In this document: piece by piece, positions 27,701 through 35,515 of the stretch | Layout: every line of letters starts with the position of its first letter | Numbering within the stretch: the first letter of the stretch is position 1 | Virus record (IMG/VR): IMGVR_UViG_3300034283_001603 | Coordinates: 1-64,000 of that record | DNA from: a virus | Length of the DNA stretch: 64,000 bases | Direction: 5' to 3' (one strand) | Translations under genes and position numbers: made by a program | Notes under the pieces: model-generated | What the model saw: only the letters and a program-made list of their open reading frames with translations | The model's database searches: none | What the model was told of the DNA's origin: nothing

Positions 27701-30382
27701 AGGTATGAAAAAGCTGCGGATGAGTATTATAAAAAATATCATGCCTATCAAGCAAAAAGAGAAAAATCTAAACAGGATAAAGCAAAAGCTGGCTGGGCTA
27801 GGATTTTAAAAAATCCTCCAAAGCCTGGCGACATTATGTATTTAAATTGGGCTCAGCAAAGTTCTGATTCTGATACGAATAGAATAAGACATGCCGCAAT
27901 TGCAACTGAAGTTAAAAGAGAAAAGAGTTATAGCGGCGTAGAACAATTTAGTATATCTACTGTTGATGGAAATATAAGAGACAGAGTTAGCCAAAGTGGG
28001 TATTACTTAACAAAAGAATCTGTAGGGGACAATGCCCTAGTAGCCTATGCAAGACCCAACTTTATGCCTTCTCCACTTACAGCAATTGAAGATGCTATAT
28101 CTGCAGCTGTAAATCAACGAACAACTCATGTGGTAGAAAAAGATCAAACTTTATCACAAATTGCAAAAAGTCTTAATATTGATTCAAAAGTACTTGCTGA
28201 ATTAAATCCTGATTATCTTTTAGGCAATACAGTTTACAAAGGCAGTAGGATAAATATCCCTAAAAAGTTTGCAGGTGGAGGAATGGTTCAAGCCTTTGGC
28301 GAAGGTGGCGGACCAGGCATTCCTTCTTGGCCTAAGAAGAGAAAGAAATTCAAGTCTCCAGGAATGGGTATAGACAAGTATACTCCTCCACTAATTGGCT
28401 CTGGCGCATCTGCATGGTCTGGCGGATTGTTAGGCGGCGGCGGAGGATTTACGGTTGGTATGCACGACGGTGGCTATGTCCATCCACATCCTCATGACGC
28501 TCTTACAAATACACTAATACAAGCACCTCGTAAAGGTACTACTGCCTATGCTAAGTACGCATACGAAATGGCTAGGAACTACGGAGGGGCAGCAAAGACT
28601 GCTGCTAAACTTACTAAGCCAATAAAAGTTTCTGACGGTCCTGCATACTCGTGGCTAGGTAGCGATGGAACTATAGGCTATAGTAGACACGATAAGTATA
28701 AGTACGTAGATGCTGGCATGGGTTCTGCAAGTGAGGTAGCAAGCCAAATCCTTAACGATTTATCTAAGACCGCAATGCGAGCCAAGATTATTGAAATGAA
28801 CGCTAAGCGATTCCACAAAGGTGGTCCAGTAGGACATAAGCATAAGTATGGAGAGCCAACATCTAAAAAACAAAATTGGCTACAAAGATATGTATCTGGA
28901 TTAACTGAATCACAAGATGAAGCTCAAGCAATTCTTTCTAGATCACCACTTACTTCATGGATGGCCTCAGACCCACTTGGAGCAGTTGCTGCTTTAAGAA
29001 AAGCTACTGGCCAAAGCAGAGAGGGAGATAACTTATCTGCATCATTGCTGCCATTTAATTTTATGGGATTTGGTCTCGGCGCAAGAGTTGGAATGGGAGC
29101 TACTGGTGTAGCAAACTCTGCACGTTTGGCAAATGCTACAACTGGTGCTGGCGGACCTGCTGTCTCATCAATGAAATCCTCTAAAGCAAGTAAAACAATT
29201 ATTAGAAACTTACAGAAAAAAGCAATGGAGTATGCTGAAGCAAGGGGAGCTTCTATTCCAGAGATGGTTTTATCTGGAGATCGTGCACTAACTGATGCCC
29301 CAACTACATTTTTTAGTCCGCCAGGAACAGATTTGTCTAGAGCTTACAATTATTATTGGGGAGAAGCGTGGGAAATATTAAACAAAAACGGAGACCCAGC
29401 AATTAAAGACGTGTCAAAAGAATATTTTATGACAATGCTAGGCTTAATGGGTAAAGGACAAATTAGCAGAGCTGAAACTGCAGAAACAGTCACCACGGAG
29501 TTTTCTAAAGCTGCAAATAAAGCATACGCCGCAGCCCACGGACTAGATCCAAATCAACCCCTTGCAATGTATAAAGCTACCGAAGCACATAGCAAGCTTG
29601 GTGGATACTGGAGTTTGTCTTCAAAAATGGCAGCACACTATGCTAGCGATGCTCATTTAAACCTTACAGGAGATAAAGCAGGAAACTGGATGGGTGGAAG
29701 CAATGCTGGTCTTTATAAGATAGACGTACTCCCAGAACAAGTTCCGACACCACTTTCTATTGGTGGAATGTATGATGAATTTACATCAACCTTACCCCCA
29801 GAATTAGTAGAATTACTTGGCGGAGGACAAAGAATTGCAGTTGGGGGCAAAAAATTTACTGTAAGAGGGGACAAGAGGGGAACACCTGGACCACAAAGAG
29901 CTAACACTGCAGATGAATTCTACTCTGTAGTTAGAGGCGCGGCTTTGCCCCAAGGAATTTACCCACATGATTTATCCCGATTAATGAAAACGGATTTACA
30001 TAGCAGGAACCTTCCATTCATGGATGCTATTAATAATACTTTTAAAAAATTGCTTGAGTTTGGTTCAATTAGACCAAAATTTGCAAATGGTGGAATGGTT
30101 AATTCTCTTTCAAATCTAGGTGTTCCAATGTTTGAAAATGGAATCAATATGGTTCCTGCAAATATGCTGGCAATGCTTCATAAAAATGAAGCAGTAATTC
30201 CAGCCAATATGAACCCATTTAATCCAAATGCATCGGCGGCTGTATCAGGTTCAGTATATAATATTAGTGTAGAATTAAATGGAACTAATGTAACAGCACA
30301 AGATGTTGCAACTCAAATACATAAAGAAATGAGATTAAAAGAAATGGCAGCGGGAGTAAATAGAAGAGTAGGTAATGGATAA
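18710..30382 (+). CDS. Giant tape measure protein with CHAP and LysM domains
   Basis: A 3890-residue protein that sets tail length and is carried to the cell wall during infection. Residues about 160-500 carry the TP901-type tape measure core (LTVGLTVPITMFGAAAGKAFKEAD, then EGANALKSGLASLI). Hydrophobic segments lie at about 537-572, 1965-1985 and 2023-2045. Gly-Gly linkers recur between modules (SGGKVRGPGTATSDSIPAML is typical). Around 2905-3100 is a CHAP amidase/peptidase: WCGTFVQWAAHMSGV with the Cys, RHAAIATEV with the His. A LysM domain follows at about 3138-3185 (VVEKDQTLSQIAKSLNIDS, GSRINIP). Residues about 1437-1640 resemble a kinase-like fold and 3510-3720 an ADP-ribosyltransferase-like fold (both tentative). 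The start GTG/ATG region overlaps the upstream stop by one base (start codon GTG at 18710). Confidence 0.9.
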   Translation: MADEQIVTSIVAKADLSSLVSEVHRASSSLQQLQRELLASNKAISSSTKLANNLFRDTLTGSGQFSSHFVNLNSDVDKFGKNLDAGRLKLKNYFSTFREHTTTQKGMIRELAKEQVMLQNSVLQPLGRNAQGLMQYNVMIPRGLDAVANSGKLARMEMQIMNRALSEGAGSLINWGKNTQWAGRQLTVGLTVPITMFGAAAGKAFKEADQELVRLTKVYGGLAATSASDLKAIREEVVETAKTLSKTMGASFKDTIALGADIAATGQTGNELLGSIAETTRLAILGEVDRQDAMKATLSIQTAFKQNTQELTESINFLNAVENQTSTTLNDLVEAIPKAGPVIQQLGGDVKDLALYLTAMREGGVSASEGANALKSGLASLINPTKQTVGMMSDFGIDVMGMVAKNTGDTTGLLMDLQKALDSLDPLSKARAMEQMFGKFQFARMSALLNNLGKQGSQTLQVLELMKASTGDLADIASRELKMVTESASGKYKRAIEGLKAELADVGQEFLGVATKLISAATKILDFFTKLPDPIKKGLTFLAGFTALVGPLIMLTGLLANFFGYITKGVVQLRAFFMKANGWKMLTPEIIAAQKAAELVENAFYSDAAAAQVLHNALQKLVLDYQNLQAASMKGAVPVNAGVSTVAGNTIVAPAHGRRVVDPNDPYVGDPNTRAMSHINPRDPNKPATIFGGVPGAIPVNRGISRTPQMYMHDRLPNIEGLTSVKGISTGIVPGEAAKFHALMATLGMQTEQEIAALKKTIMMGGTVSRELLDTFDDILPITQRFADSAATQSGLIVQQMRSAEITVDQAKARIIALNAQIEADMGAAVSMYAAGRGRSLDLTRAPMMDQPVVDANGQFTLRDLYKKKNNAAVMTEFGRLRGIRTFGAPYSMQTTRMPKFNTGGDIESFGPGKTMVSGPSSINYDDRLGSVPVGGYVLNQSASMDPANAPLVAMASATYENGGEITAALTPREVVFGPKIQRMPELYAAVDAANSGYNFGGQIMNGVTGYGKKTGKTPQVENKAYYKRRLREYLRFINNPRYADDIRVRMIMLDAAELAGKAKMPIDKAINIATSNFDKAIGKSGGSIEKFIDIRIKQVQGLEGAKDANGNLKFPGLKLNDPTNTRSTGGSTALNYELNNVRSAMLKNRKFKDVFDLIEGVTPTDLKNSKGMPYIEGLHARGHITRHGNVGYATSGHMGVAAVIPNGINSIMARLQDIGISPDILHLSGEDARKNFQIALKSVGMHKMTTVDDIATALEENNLFKTKEQIASGSVVRATPKQRNDLQMFLEAVMERKRWMLIPRGRPPIMTPVLAKLNMGGMIPGGSVSPGRFSYGVVPPLSARLESIRLAQQAQYAKKREADMIKYPWIKEAVAGRDRGTSISPLLKLLPPGKQLDILEQSREMSRATATGSFKDLPPVKYGHMVSPSSGMSYPIPGVSGLYRDSEGRLKFFKGVPNEISAKAEVYGTRMAREVFGLDAPEQTIKTISNPLDPSGKSKLLGVESPFDKRFTTGGTVFTEDEMIRQTIASLVMNNKDLSPSNVYGNVLADVGAAGVFPKASRNTAHAESLPSMIDQAMINLLGVKGGARKDFAVNTAPIAAGMTSKQYNRKIKAAMKKMHPKLIKFVATLPREDRAPYIKLLQRFENGMDDATDFGPLHAVHVAAKRNSGGPIGGGPVRSGRYAYGAKNKKGSQRSGNPAKRAEDDRLRAARTASYNPPSGSGYTSSGNPQMQVIRVPYVGGSGVAGNAFGSVATGQSQQIIDTLKLSQIGQLPAGVTRAFDSLTKSIKVGTVGLRYGIATSATHINSAYRDFAKSQVASARLNASFLSNWVKTNTRDIKDGILRHQARSYSAAYPGANYLMGPGQIMPISMSGPGMVGDWKETGQDGTKSRKVGTLGYRKREYMDADGYIHDKKSAQAAGLDTKIRGGMGMGAQMGIGMAGNMGGMYMMQQEKVNMLGMEMSGMNAGLGIMAASTIIPMVPWLTVGNKIKTTTSATMAAIKAAKGFKDAISKLGAQLGKYIKILKGVGVVISVLLIGFDVWKKYNNAQQDAAMSLGITKDGAEQAGISYFNLNNYLTEYIEKQKLANAAAQGGRSSSIGMPGIPQSVEDMKKAKEEGAALKDLIESINRTSSTGELQTLINNQKAQFIAGGLSVEQANRMIYGAIANSEKATKSYELLANSGFGAITDKATAAEFAVKNLLETLKPEPKTGWSKGSFEYNLAKQPMWFTKQWKEENNLFERGVDLTFIGLIDRYANAFADTNAYKKGVISGLESVISTFDSSTKALIGTKNATGEVIDEYEAYQISLANLEKDVPNFNAAIGEETFKVIQDMSPELAKITNKFDSIKSILAKIKLSTSGIGLDLKYLDGELAIKLAGFTAAVGEGIDGLTKAAGDGSTYGSVGKILNKLQKSIAATSAASQKAAAATQKNIQEELKLIAKKISLIEDEKNKKLESLRATQDASNYALELQKLQIEYADAISRGDQAGAARARIEIDQLTSNRQFDLTQKAIEDEAARLKAIEQKKIDAKQAKADAAAQKFEGAQDGAASATKIADLIKGFKDTYDEITTLRITNNLLPDSKAKRDSEVQLLGRLDNLLKQIGVAGTGNSQTAKDIRSAFAEYFNKDGTVKKVYVESKPAGLPDAGTAGIVPRVSVNKDTLSIFDRDVAAVTKFADQITGGKGYSIKKMTEEIVAAIRGGGTYKDPINAGTAKDAVGKKYIDWNTPLFNDRSAVKYFAAKKGYKPGQQFTLEEANGVKKQFLVLNDGSIQYQRDISPTYASGGKVRGPGTATSDSIPAMLSHGEYVIKASSVAKYGVKAMDDINAGRFANGGQVQKFSTGGQALLKEIGKDPTLKDVKSPLGTAKRFIDTAISQLGTEEEVMGKTYGAEGNNITKYSRWLNSIKDLGAKAFAWCGTFVQWAAHMSGVKIPDTFYTADGAKSFAGLGQLVDVATTIPTKIDDRSASDDVGESPRASDFNVGVNYDTGKYYGNPKDIERYEKAADEYYKKYHAYQAKREKSKQDKAKAGWARILKNPPKPGDIMYLNWAQQSSDSDTNRIRHAAIATEVKREKSYSGVEQFSISTVDGNIRDRVSQSGYYLTKESVGDNALVAYARPNFMPSPLTAIEDAISAAVNQRTTHVVEKDQTLSQIAKSLNIDSKVLAELNPDYLLGNTVYKGSRINIPKKFAGGGMVQAFGEGGGPGIPSWPKKRKKFKSPGMGIDKYTPPLIGSGASAWSGGLLGGGGGFTVGMHDGGYVHPHPHDALTNTLIQAPRKGTTAYAKYAYEMARNYGGAAKTAAKLTKPIKVSDGPAYSWLGSDGTIGYSRHDKYKYVDAGMGSASEVASQILNDLSKTAMRAKIIEMNAKRFHKGGPVGHKHKYGEPTSKKQNWLQRYVSGLTESQDEAQAILSRSPLTSWMASDPLGAVAALRKATGQSREGDNLSASLLPFNFMGFGLGARVGMGATGVANSARLANATTGAGGPAVSSMKSSKASKTIIRNLQKKAMEYAEARGASIPEMVLSGDRALTDAPTTFFSPPGTDLSRAYNYYWGEAWEILNKNGDPAIKDVSKEYFMTMLGLMGKGQISRAETAETVTTEFSKAANKAYAAAHGLDPNQPLAMYKATEAHSKLGGYWSLSSKMAAHYASDAHLNLTGDKAGNWMGGSNAGLYKIDVLPEQVPTPLSIGGMYDEFTSTLPPELVELLGGGQRIAVGGKKFTVRGDKRGTPGPQRANTADEFYSVVRGAALPQGIYPHDLSRLMKTDLHSRNLPFMDAINNTFKKLLEFGSIRPKFANGGMVNSLSNLGVPMFENGINMVPANMLAMLHKNEAVIPANMNPFNPNASAAVSGSVYNISVELNGTNVTAQDVATQIHKEMRLKEMAAGVNRRVGNG

Positions 30383-30987
30383 TGACACAGAGCCCATTGT
30401 TTCAAAATTTATCAAAGGGATCAATTCTCTATATACAAGCACCCGACCCACTTGCAATTGATACAGCTAACAACACTTTTGATTATAAGGGAGTAAATAT
30501 TCCAGCACCAGGAAATATATATGATTTTCATACAGCAGCTAAAAACGGTCTTGCAACTAGCGATAAAACAACTGCAACAAAATTTAGAAGAGTTACAGAG
30601 CACAATAGAGATCCTCTTTCTATAAGTACAAATAGAATTGAAAATAGCCAAAGAATGTCAAATGGAACATTAAGAAAGTATTTTATTGCTGATAAACTAA
30701 ACCTATCCATATCTTGGGCAATGATACCGTCATTTAGAAATGAAACAGTTGATGGTGGATGGGGAGCAGAAGATTTAAAAACTTTTTATGAAAGCGCAGC
30801 TGGTCAAGGTGCATTTTTAATTAAATTAAACCCAACAGTATTTCCAGTAGATATGATAGAGGAATCATCTGGCCTCTTGGCAAATAAATATACTTACAAT
30901 ATGATGTTTACCTCATGCGACTTTACTGTAATAAAAAGAGGCATACAACCCTTTTGGAGTGTTAACATAAGCCTGGAGCAAGTATGA
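30382..30987 (+). CDS. Distal tail protein candidate
   Basis: A 201-residue beta-rich protein directly after the tape measure gene, the usual position of the distal tail (Dit) protein. It is not recognised by motif; it has a central NLSISWAMIPSF strand and a C-terminal strand pair (CDFTVIKRGIQPFWSVNISLEQ). It overlaps the neighbouring genes by 1 and 4 bases. The role is inferred from order only. Confidence 0.6.
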   Translation: MTQSPLFQNLSKGSILYIQAPDPLAIDTANNTFDYKGVNIPAPGNIYDFHTAAKNGLATSDKTTATKFRRVTEHNRDPLSISTNRIENSQRMSNGTLRKYFIADKLNLSISWAMIPSFRNETVDGGWGAEDLKTFYESAAGQGAFLIKLNPTVFPVDMIEESSGLLANKYTYNMMFTSCDFTVIKRGIQPFWSVNISLEQV

Positions 30988-33900
30988 TATCCATAAACGC
31001 TTCAAATAAAGACTTGCTTAAAAAGGGGTCATCTATAAAAACTTCAGCAGGTGCAACAATGGAGTATAACTTAAACTCTATGGTTGAATATATAAAAGCA
31101 ACATCTACAGCTGCAAAACATACTTATACAGATGCATATAAAAAACTATTTCCAATCGATACAATCTATAAGCCATTTAGACCTCTAGCCCCAGGAATTA
31201 AATATTTAGTTTATACAAAAGATCCTATAACTGGCAAGCAGACAGACACACCAGACCAGAGTTTTTATGAAAAGCCTAGAGACGTAGCTATTGGAGACAA
31301 GCCAAGACTATATTATCCTGGCCCAAGCATGGTGTATAAATATTGGCTGGCACCTAAAGATGAAGACATTAGTGTTTCTTTAGAATATTTTTTAGATGAA
31401 GCAAAGACTACAGTAAAGCTAGTTCCTGCAAATAAAATTATTGCAAGGTTTGAAACTAATCACTCCAGCCCAACTTCATGGACCATAACTGGGGTTAGGG
31501 CAGATAATACAACTATATCTGTCACTGGAACCACACTTGTTAACGGGGAAGCAATAATATATTATAATGGAACTGGATGGTCAACAAGCAAGCCTCCTAC
31601 ATATACAACAACGGAATATTTAAAGAAGATAACATTAACTGCAGTTAATTCAAAAGCGGGTAAACTATTAGGGGTAATCGAATTTAGTCCAAGATGGGTA
31701 AAACCAATAGACTCAGACATAGTATCATTTTCTGTTAATAAAGAAACAACAGCAGATGATAATTCAATTGTTCCAGTTGGAGTGATTACAGCAAACTACT
31801 TGAGCTTAGCTTTGTTTAAACCTCATTCTCCTACATCTAGATCAATTTTAGAATATAACATAAAAGATCCCATTATAGACGATACTAAGGTTTATCTATT
31901 TAAAAACACCATCATAGAACCATACGTATATCTTGGAGAAGGCGTATCGCTAGAACAAATAAAACAAGGTGTATTTTATGCTAACTCCTGGACAATTTCT
32001 GAGTTTGGAGACGTATCTATTGATGCAACTGATGCAGCAAAAATATTACAAGATACTATGTGCCCACAATTATTAGTTCAAGATTCACCAGTAACTTCAG
32101 TAATAAAAAGAATACTTGACTCGATTGGTTTTTCCACATATAAATTTAATATAAAAATGACCGATGGAAAAGCTGATGATGATTCAATTACATCTTTACT
32201 TTACTGGTGGTGTGACGGAGACAAAACGGTTTGGGAAACATTGCAAGAGCTATGCAGAGATATTCAAATGAATGCATTTGTAGATGAAAATAATGTTTTA
32301 AATTTTTACAGCAGAAATGTTATATACGACAACACAATTGCTCCTAAATGGGTGTTTACAAGCGAAGAAGTTAAAACTGCAAATGTTCTTGACTATGCCC
32401 CAAATATAATTGATTTATCATCTAGAGAAATATTTTCTGCAAATCAAGTTACAGTTAGATACTCTTCGGCATCTGTTGCTGTAAATAGTAATTCTAGCTC
32501 GCCACTTTGGACTTCAGCAGATTCTTTTCTTGGAGCTGGAAAACTTGATGAAGATATTAATGACAATAGTACAACATTTAAGCTAACTCCAAACACAATA
32601 AATTCAGCAAGAATTGACAAGGTCCTTGATGCTTTTAGCGGATACGTTTTAATTAATGACGAGATCATTGAGTACGACGGACTTTGGTATCAATATGTTC
32701 CCGCAGAAAAAGATTACTCTTTTACTCCAGCACGTGACAAGCCTCCAGTTAGAGTTCTAATGAAAACCCAGTCAGATTTTTGGAAGTATCAAGCTTTGGC
32801 AAAACCAGGATATAAAAATTTTTATCCAACTGGGGAGTATAATATTAAAACAAGGGAAGCTTTTAAAACATCTAAAAAGAATCACAAAAAAAGTTTATCC
32901 TCTTACATTAATAATCCAGGCGAAACAGATGCGAATAAATTTAACAGGTACACAGTTACGTTAGCGACTCCAGATGTTGCACAATTAAAAGTTCGTGAAG
33001 GGTATATAACTGCACCAGCAAATTCAAAATTTGATACACTGTCCAAAAGCTTTCTTATGGTATCAAATTTAGACAGAGATAAAAAAATGTATAGCTTGGT
33101 GTTGAAGCCATTTAATTCAATTAATACAGGATCTTTATACATGGCTTGCGGTACTAGAATGTTTTTTGATAGTCAGGCTATGAGCCCAGAACAGGTTGGA
33201 GGCATAGGATTTTGCCTAGACTCAACTGGCAAAAATGGTTATTATGTAATAGTTCGTACATCAGCTTTTGCAAAATTAGAAAAAGATATAATGATTGTCA
33301 AGATTCAAAATAATAAACTTACTGTTTTAAAAGATAGTCAACAATCTGATTCAACAAAGCTGAGTGGAATAATGGCAGGTAGTTCTTACAGCATAGACGT
33401 GCTTGTTAAGGCGCAAACCACGTCGGGGCAATTAGTTAAAAATACAATTACTGTTTTTATTAATGGGTTTAAGATAGTAGCAGTTGATCAGGGAAATGAT
33501 TCTTTTAATCAATATATCCCACCAATTGGTATAACAAAAAATTTAGCGCTGCATTGTGGGCAGGGAATTGCCTTCTTTGATTTCTTATACGGGAAAAGTA
33601 TCAATGAAGATCTTTATAAAAAAAATAGTAGTTTGCAGTCATACAGGCACAATGGAAATTATTCTGACGATACAATTTCTATGTTATATGGAGATATAAT
33701 TTATAATGATGCGGACACTACTCCTGAACAGGAGGTGGGCCTTATGGAGTTTGGAACAACTGCAAGAGAAATAAGAAAAATAAAAGTTCCTTATGACGAC
33801 AGGCCAGCCCTGCCTATTATGGTTAGAACTCCCAATAATCCTTACGTCACAGTACTTGATAAAAGGTTGCAGCCATTTACAGCTGAGGCATACGTTTTAA

Positions 33901-34295
33901 ACAACACCTCTACTTCAGTTGTTTTACACGATAGTAATTATACAACCTTCTATATACTTGGAAATAGTATTAGTAGATCCTCCGCCATAGATTATAATAC
34001 AGATCAGTCAGATGACCCTAAAAATAAAGAGTCTGTAATATTTGATTCCTCATGGATTCAAAATGAACAGGACGCAGAAAAGCTTGCAAATTGGATTAAA
34101 TCAAACTCTTTAAATAAAGGTAGATTTGTTGATATGACAGTCTTTGGAAATCCAATTTTATCTGCTGGGGATATTGTTAGCATAAATTATCCGATATTAG
34201 GAATGACTCAGTCTAGCAATAAGTATGTAATAACTAAATGTACTTTAGAGTATAGGGAGGGGCTAAGTACCTCAATTTCGTGTAGAGCAATCTAA
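30984..34295 (+). CDS. Tail tip / baseplate hub protein with lectin-like insertion
   Basis: A 1103-residue protein in the place of the tail-associated hub. Residues about 250-500 contain the features expected of a hub (SLEQIKQGVFYANSWTISEFGDVSIDATDAAKIL; SVIKRILDSIGFS) and residues 1000-1100 the conserved closing strand pattern (NPILSAGDIVSINYP, EYREGLSTSISCRAI). Between about 665 and 880 lies an inserted jelly-roll-like region (SKSFLMVSNLDRDKKMYS, GGIGFCLDSTGKNGYYVIV, VFINGFKIVAVDQG), as in concanavalin-like carbohydrate-binding domains. No peptidase motif was noticed. Confidence 0.7.
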   Translation: MISINASNKDLLKKGSSIKTSAGATMEYNLNSMVEYIKATSTAAKHTYTDAYKKLFPIDTIYKPFRPLAPGIKYLVYTKDPITGKQTDTPDQSFYEKPRDVAIGDKPRLYYPGPSMVYKYWLAPKDEDISVSLEYFLDEAKTTVKLVPANKIIARFETNHSSPTSWTITGVRADNTTISVTGTTLVNGEAIIYYNGTGWSTSKPPTYTTTEYLKKITLTAVNSKAGKLLGVIEFSPRWVKPIDSDIVSFSVNKETTADDNSIVPVGVITANYLSLALFKPHSPTSRSILEYNIKDPIIDDTKVYLFKNTIIEPYVYLGEGVSLEQIKQGVFYANSWTISEFGDVSIDATDAAKILQDTMCPQLLVQDSPVTSVIKRILDSIGFSTYKFNIKMTDGKADDDSITSLLYWWCDGDKTVWETLQELCRDIQMNAFVDENNVLNFYSRNVIYDNTIAPKWVFTSEEVKTANVLDYAPNIIDLSSREIFSANQVTVRYSSASVAVNSNSSSPLWTSADSFLGAGKLDEDINDNSTTFKLTPNTINSARIDKVLDAFSGYVLINDEIIEYDGLWYQYVPAEKDYSFTPARDKPPVRVLMKTQSDFWKYQALAKPGYKNFYPTGEYNIKTREAFKTSKKNHKKSLSSYINNPGETDANKFNRYTVTLATPDVAQLKVREGYITAPANSKFDTLSKSFLMVSNLDRDKKMYSLVLKPFNSINTGSLYMACGTRMFFDSQAMSPEQVGGIGFCLDSTGKNGYYVIVRTSAFAKLEKDIMIVKIQNNKLTVLKDSQQSDSTKLSGIMAGSSYSIDVLVKAQTTSGQLVKNTITVFINGFKIVAVDQGNDSFNQYIPPIGITKNLALHCGQGIAFFDFLYGKSINEDLYKKNSSLQSYRHNGNYSDDTISMLYGDIIYNDADTTPEQEVGLMEFGTTAREIRKIKVPYDDRPALPIMVRTPNNPYVTVLDKRLQPFTAEAYVLNNTSTSVVLHDSNYTTFYILGNSISRSSAIDYNTDQSDDPKNKESVIFDSSWIQNEQDAEKLANWIKSNSLNKGRFVDMTVFGNPILSAGDIVSINYPILGMTQSSNKYVITKCTLEYREGLSTSISCRAI

Positions 34296-34303
34296 TAACG
34301 TAA

Positions 34304-34312
34304 TGGTATAAT
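34304..34312 (+). promoter_or_regulatory. Extended -10 promoter, leaderless, before 34319
   Basis: TGGTATAAT; the last T is seven bases before the A of ATG 34319, so transcription should begin on the start codon itself. No Shine-Dalgarno is present in the 23-base gap. Confidence 0.65.
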
Positions 34313-34318
34313 AAATAA

Positions 34319-34657
34319 ATGGGAATTGAAGTAGGAAAAATTGCGGTCATATTTGACGATGACCCACGCCTTGCTACAGTATGGAAGGGTAAGGTCGGAG
34401 AAACAAGAACACTTTCCAGGCCATTTCCATTTTCAACTGGAAATTCAGAGGGCGACAACGGTGGAGATCCAGACCCAAAGGAAGGCAAAAGGCCACAGCT
34501 TTCGGACATAGTTCTAAAAGGTTTTGAGTTGTATGAAGATTCATCTGGAATGCAAAGAGCAAAAGCAAAGTTTAGAATTTATAATTCAAGTGAAGAAGCA
34601 ATAGATGGCTTCCTTTATGCAATAACAATAGCAGATGCTCAAGGGGGAACAGAATGA
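34319..34657 (+). CDS. Small tail-region protein
   Basis: A 112-residue protein with N-terminal beta strand (GKIAVIFDDDP), a disordered acidic Gly/Asp/Pro-rich stretch (residues 40-60) and a C-terminal beta part. Not recognised. It overlaps the next tail gene as ATGA and follows a leaderless promoter, so it begins a new transcript for the fibre genes. It may be a minor tail component. Confidence 0.65.
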   Translation: MGIEVGKIAVIFDDDPRLATVWKGKVGETRTLSRPFPFSTGNSEGDNGGDPDPKEGKRPQLSDIVLKGFELYEDSSGMQRAKAKFRIYNSSEEAIDGFLYAITIADAQGGTE

Positions 34658-35514
34658 TAACTAAGTTTGGAAAAAGATTCTTAACCAACTTTGTTGCTGG
34701 CAATTCCTCTTTTAGTTCAAAAGAGATGGCATTAGGAATTTCAACAAATGCCGAGTATGCTTTATCTGATACAAACTCAAGATTAGGATTTGAATTTTAT
34801 AGAGTTCCAATTAGACAAGGCGGAATAGATATAGACACATCTGTATCACCAGTAAAGTATACAGTCATATATTCAGCTACACTTCCTACAAACATTGCAG
34901 GCAAAATTAATGAGATTGGAATATACTCTGGGCAATCTTATACAAGAAATTTATATGATAGCAAGTTCTTGTCTGATTTTGAATTGCCATACAAATGGAG
35001 CCCAGAGCCAGCATTAGATCAAACTGATTATAGAGTTGGAGATAGCTCATTAATATTTACATCAAATGCGGCGTTGCCAAAAGAATACACATATGATCTT
35101 GGAACAATGGATGTATCTGGATACAATCCATCAGATACATTATCATTTTCTTATAAGGTAAACGATGCAAATCTTTCATCATTAAAGGTTAAGTTGTATA
35201 GCTCAGATACGGATTACTTGCAATTCACATTTACTGGACATTCACTTGGATATAATATAAAGAATTTAAATATGTCTACTGGAGTATCAACAGGAACATT
35301 TAATCCACAAAGTGTTGTTAAGCTAGGTATTGTTGTTACACCAACAACTGCTCAAACATCTGTATCAATGGATGGTCTTAGAATCAATGATGAGGACACC
35401 TTTGATCCAGCATACGGATTAATTGCTAGATCTATTTTAGATTCAACCATGATCAAAGTAATTGGAAGAGAAGCATCAATAGAATTTAAACTAGACCTAT
35501 CGTTCGGAGTTTAG
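34654..35514 (+). CDS. Tail/baseplate structural protein
   Basis: A 286-residue protein. The N-terminus, MITKFGKRFLTNFVAG then KEMALGISTNAE, is the common opening of a phage tail protein family in which an ordered trimer platform precedes fibre attachment; the INEIGIYSG element near residue 88 is also typical. The second half is a beta sandwich (residues about 115-240, DPSLIFTSNAAL-like, DTLSFSYKVND). It lies one base before the fibre gene start. Confidence 0.7.
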   Translation: MITKFGKRFLTNFVAGNSSFSSKEMALGISTNAEYALSDTNSRLGFEFYRVPIRQGGIDIDTSVSPVKYTVIYSATLPTNIAGKINEIGIYSGQSYTRNLYDSKFLSDFELPYKWSPEPALDQTDYRVGDSSLIFTSNAALPKEYTYDLGTMDVSGYNPSDTLSFSYKVNDANLSSLKVKLYSSDTDYLQFTFTGHSLGYNIKNLNMSTGVSTGTFNPQSVVKLGIVVTPTTAQTSVSMDGLRINDEDTFDPAYGLIARSILDSTMIKVIGREASIEFKLDLSFGV

Positions 35515-35515
35515 T

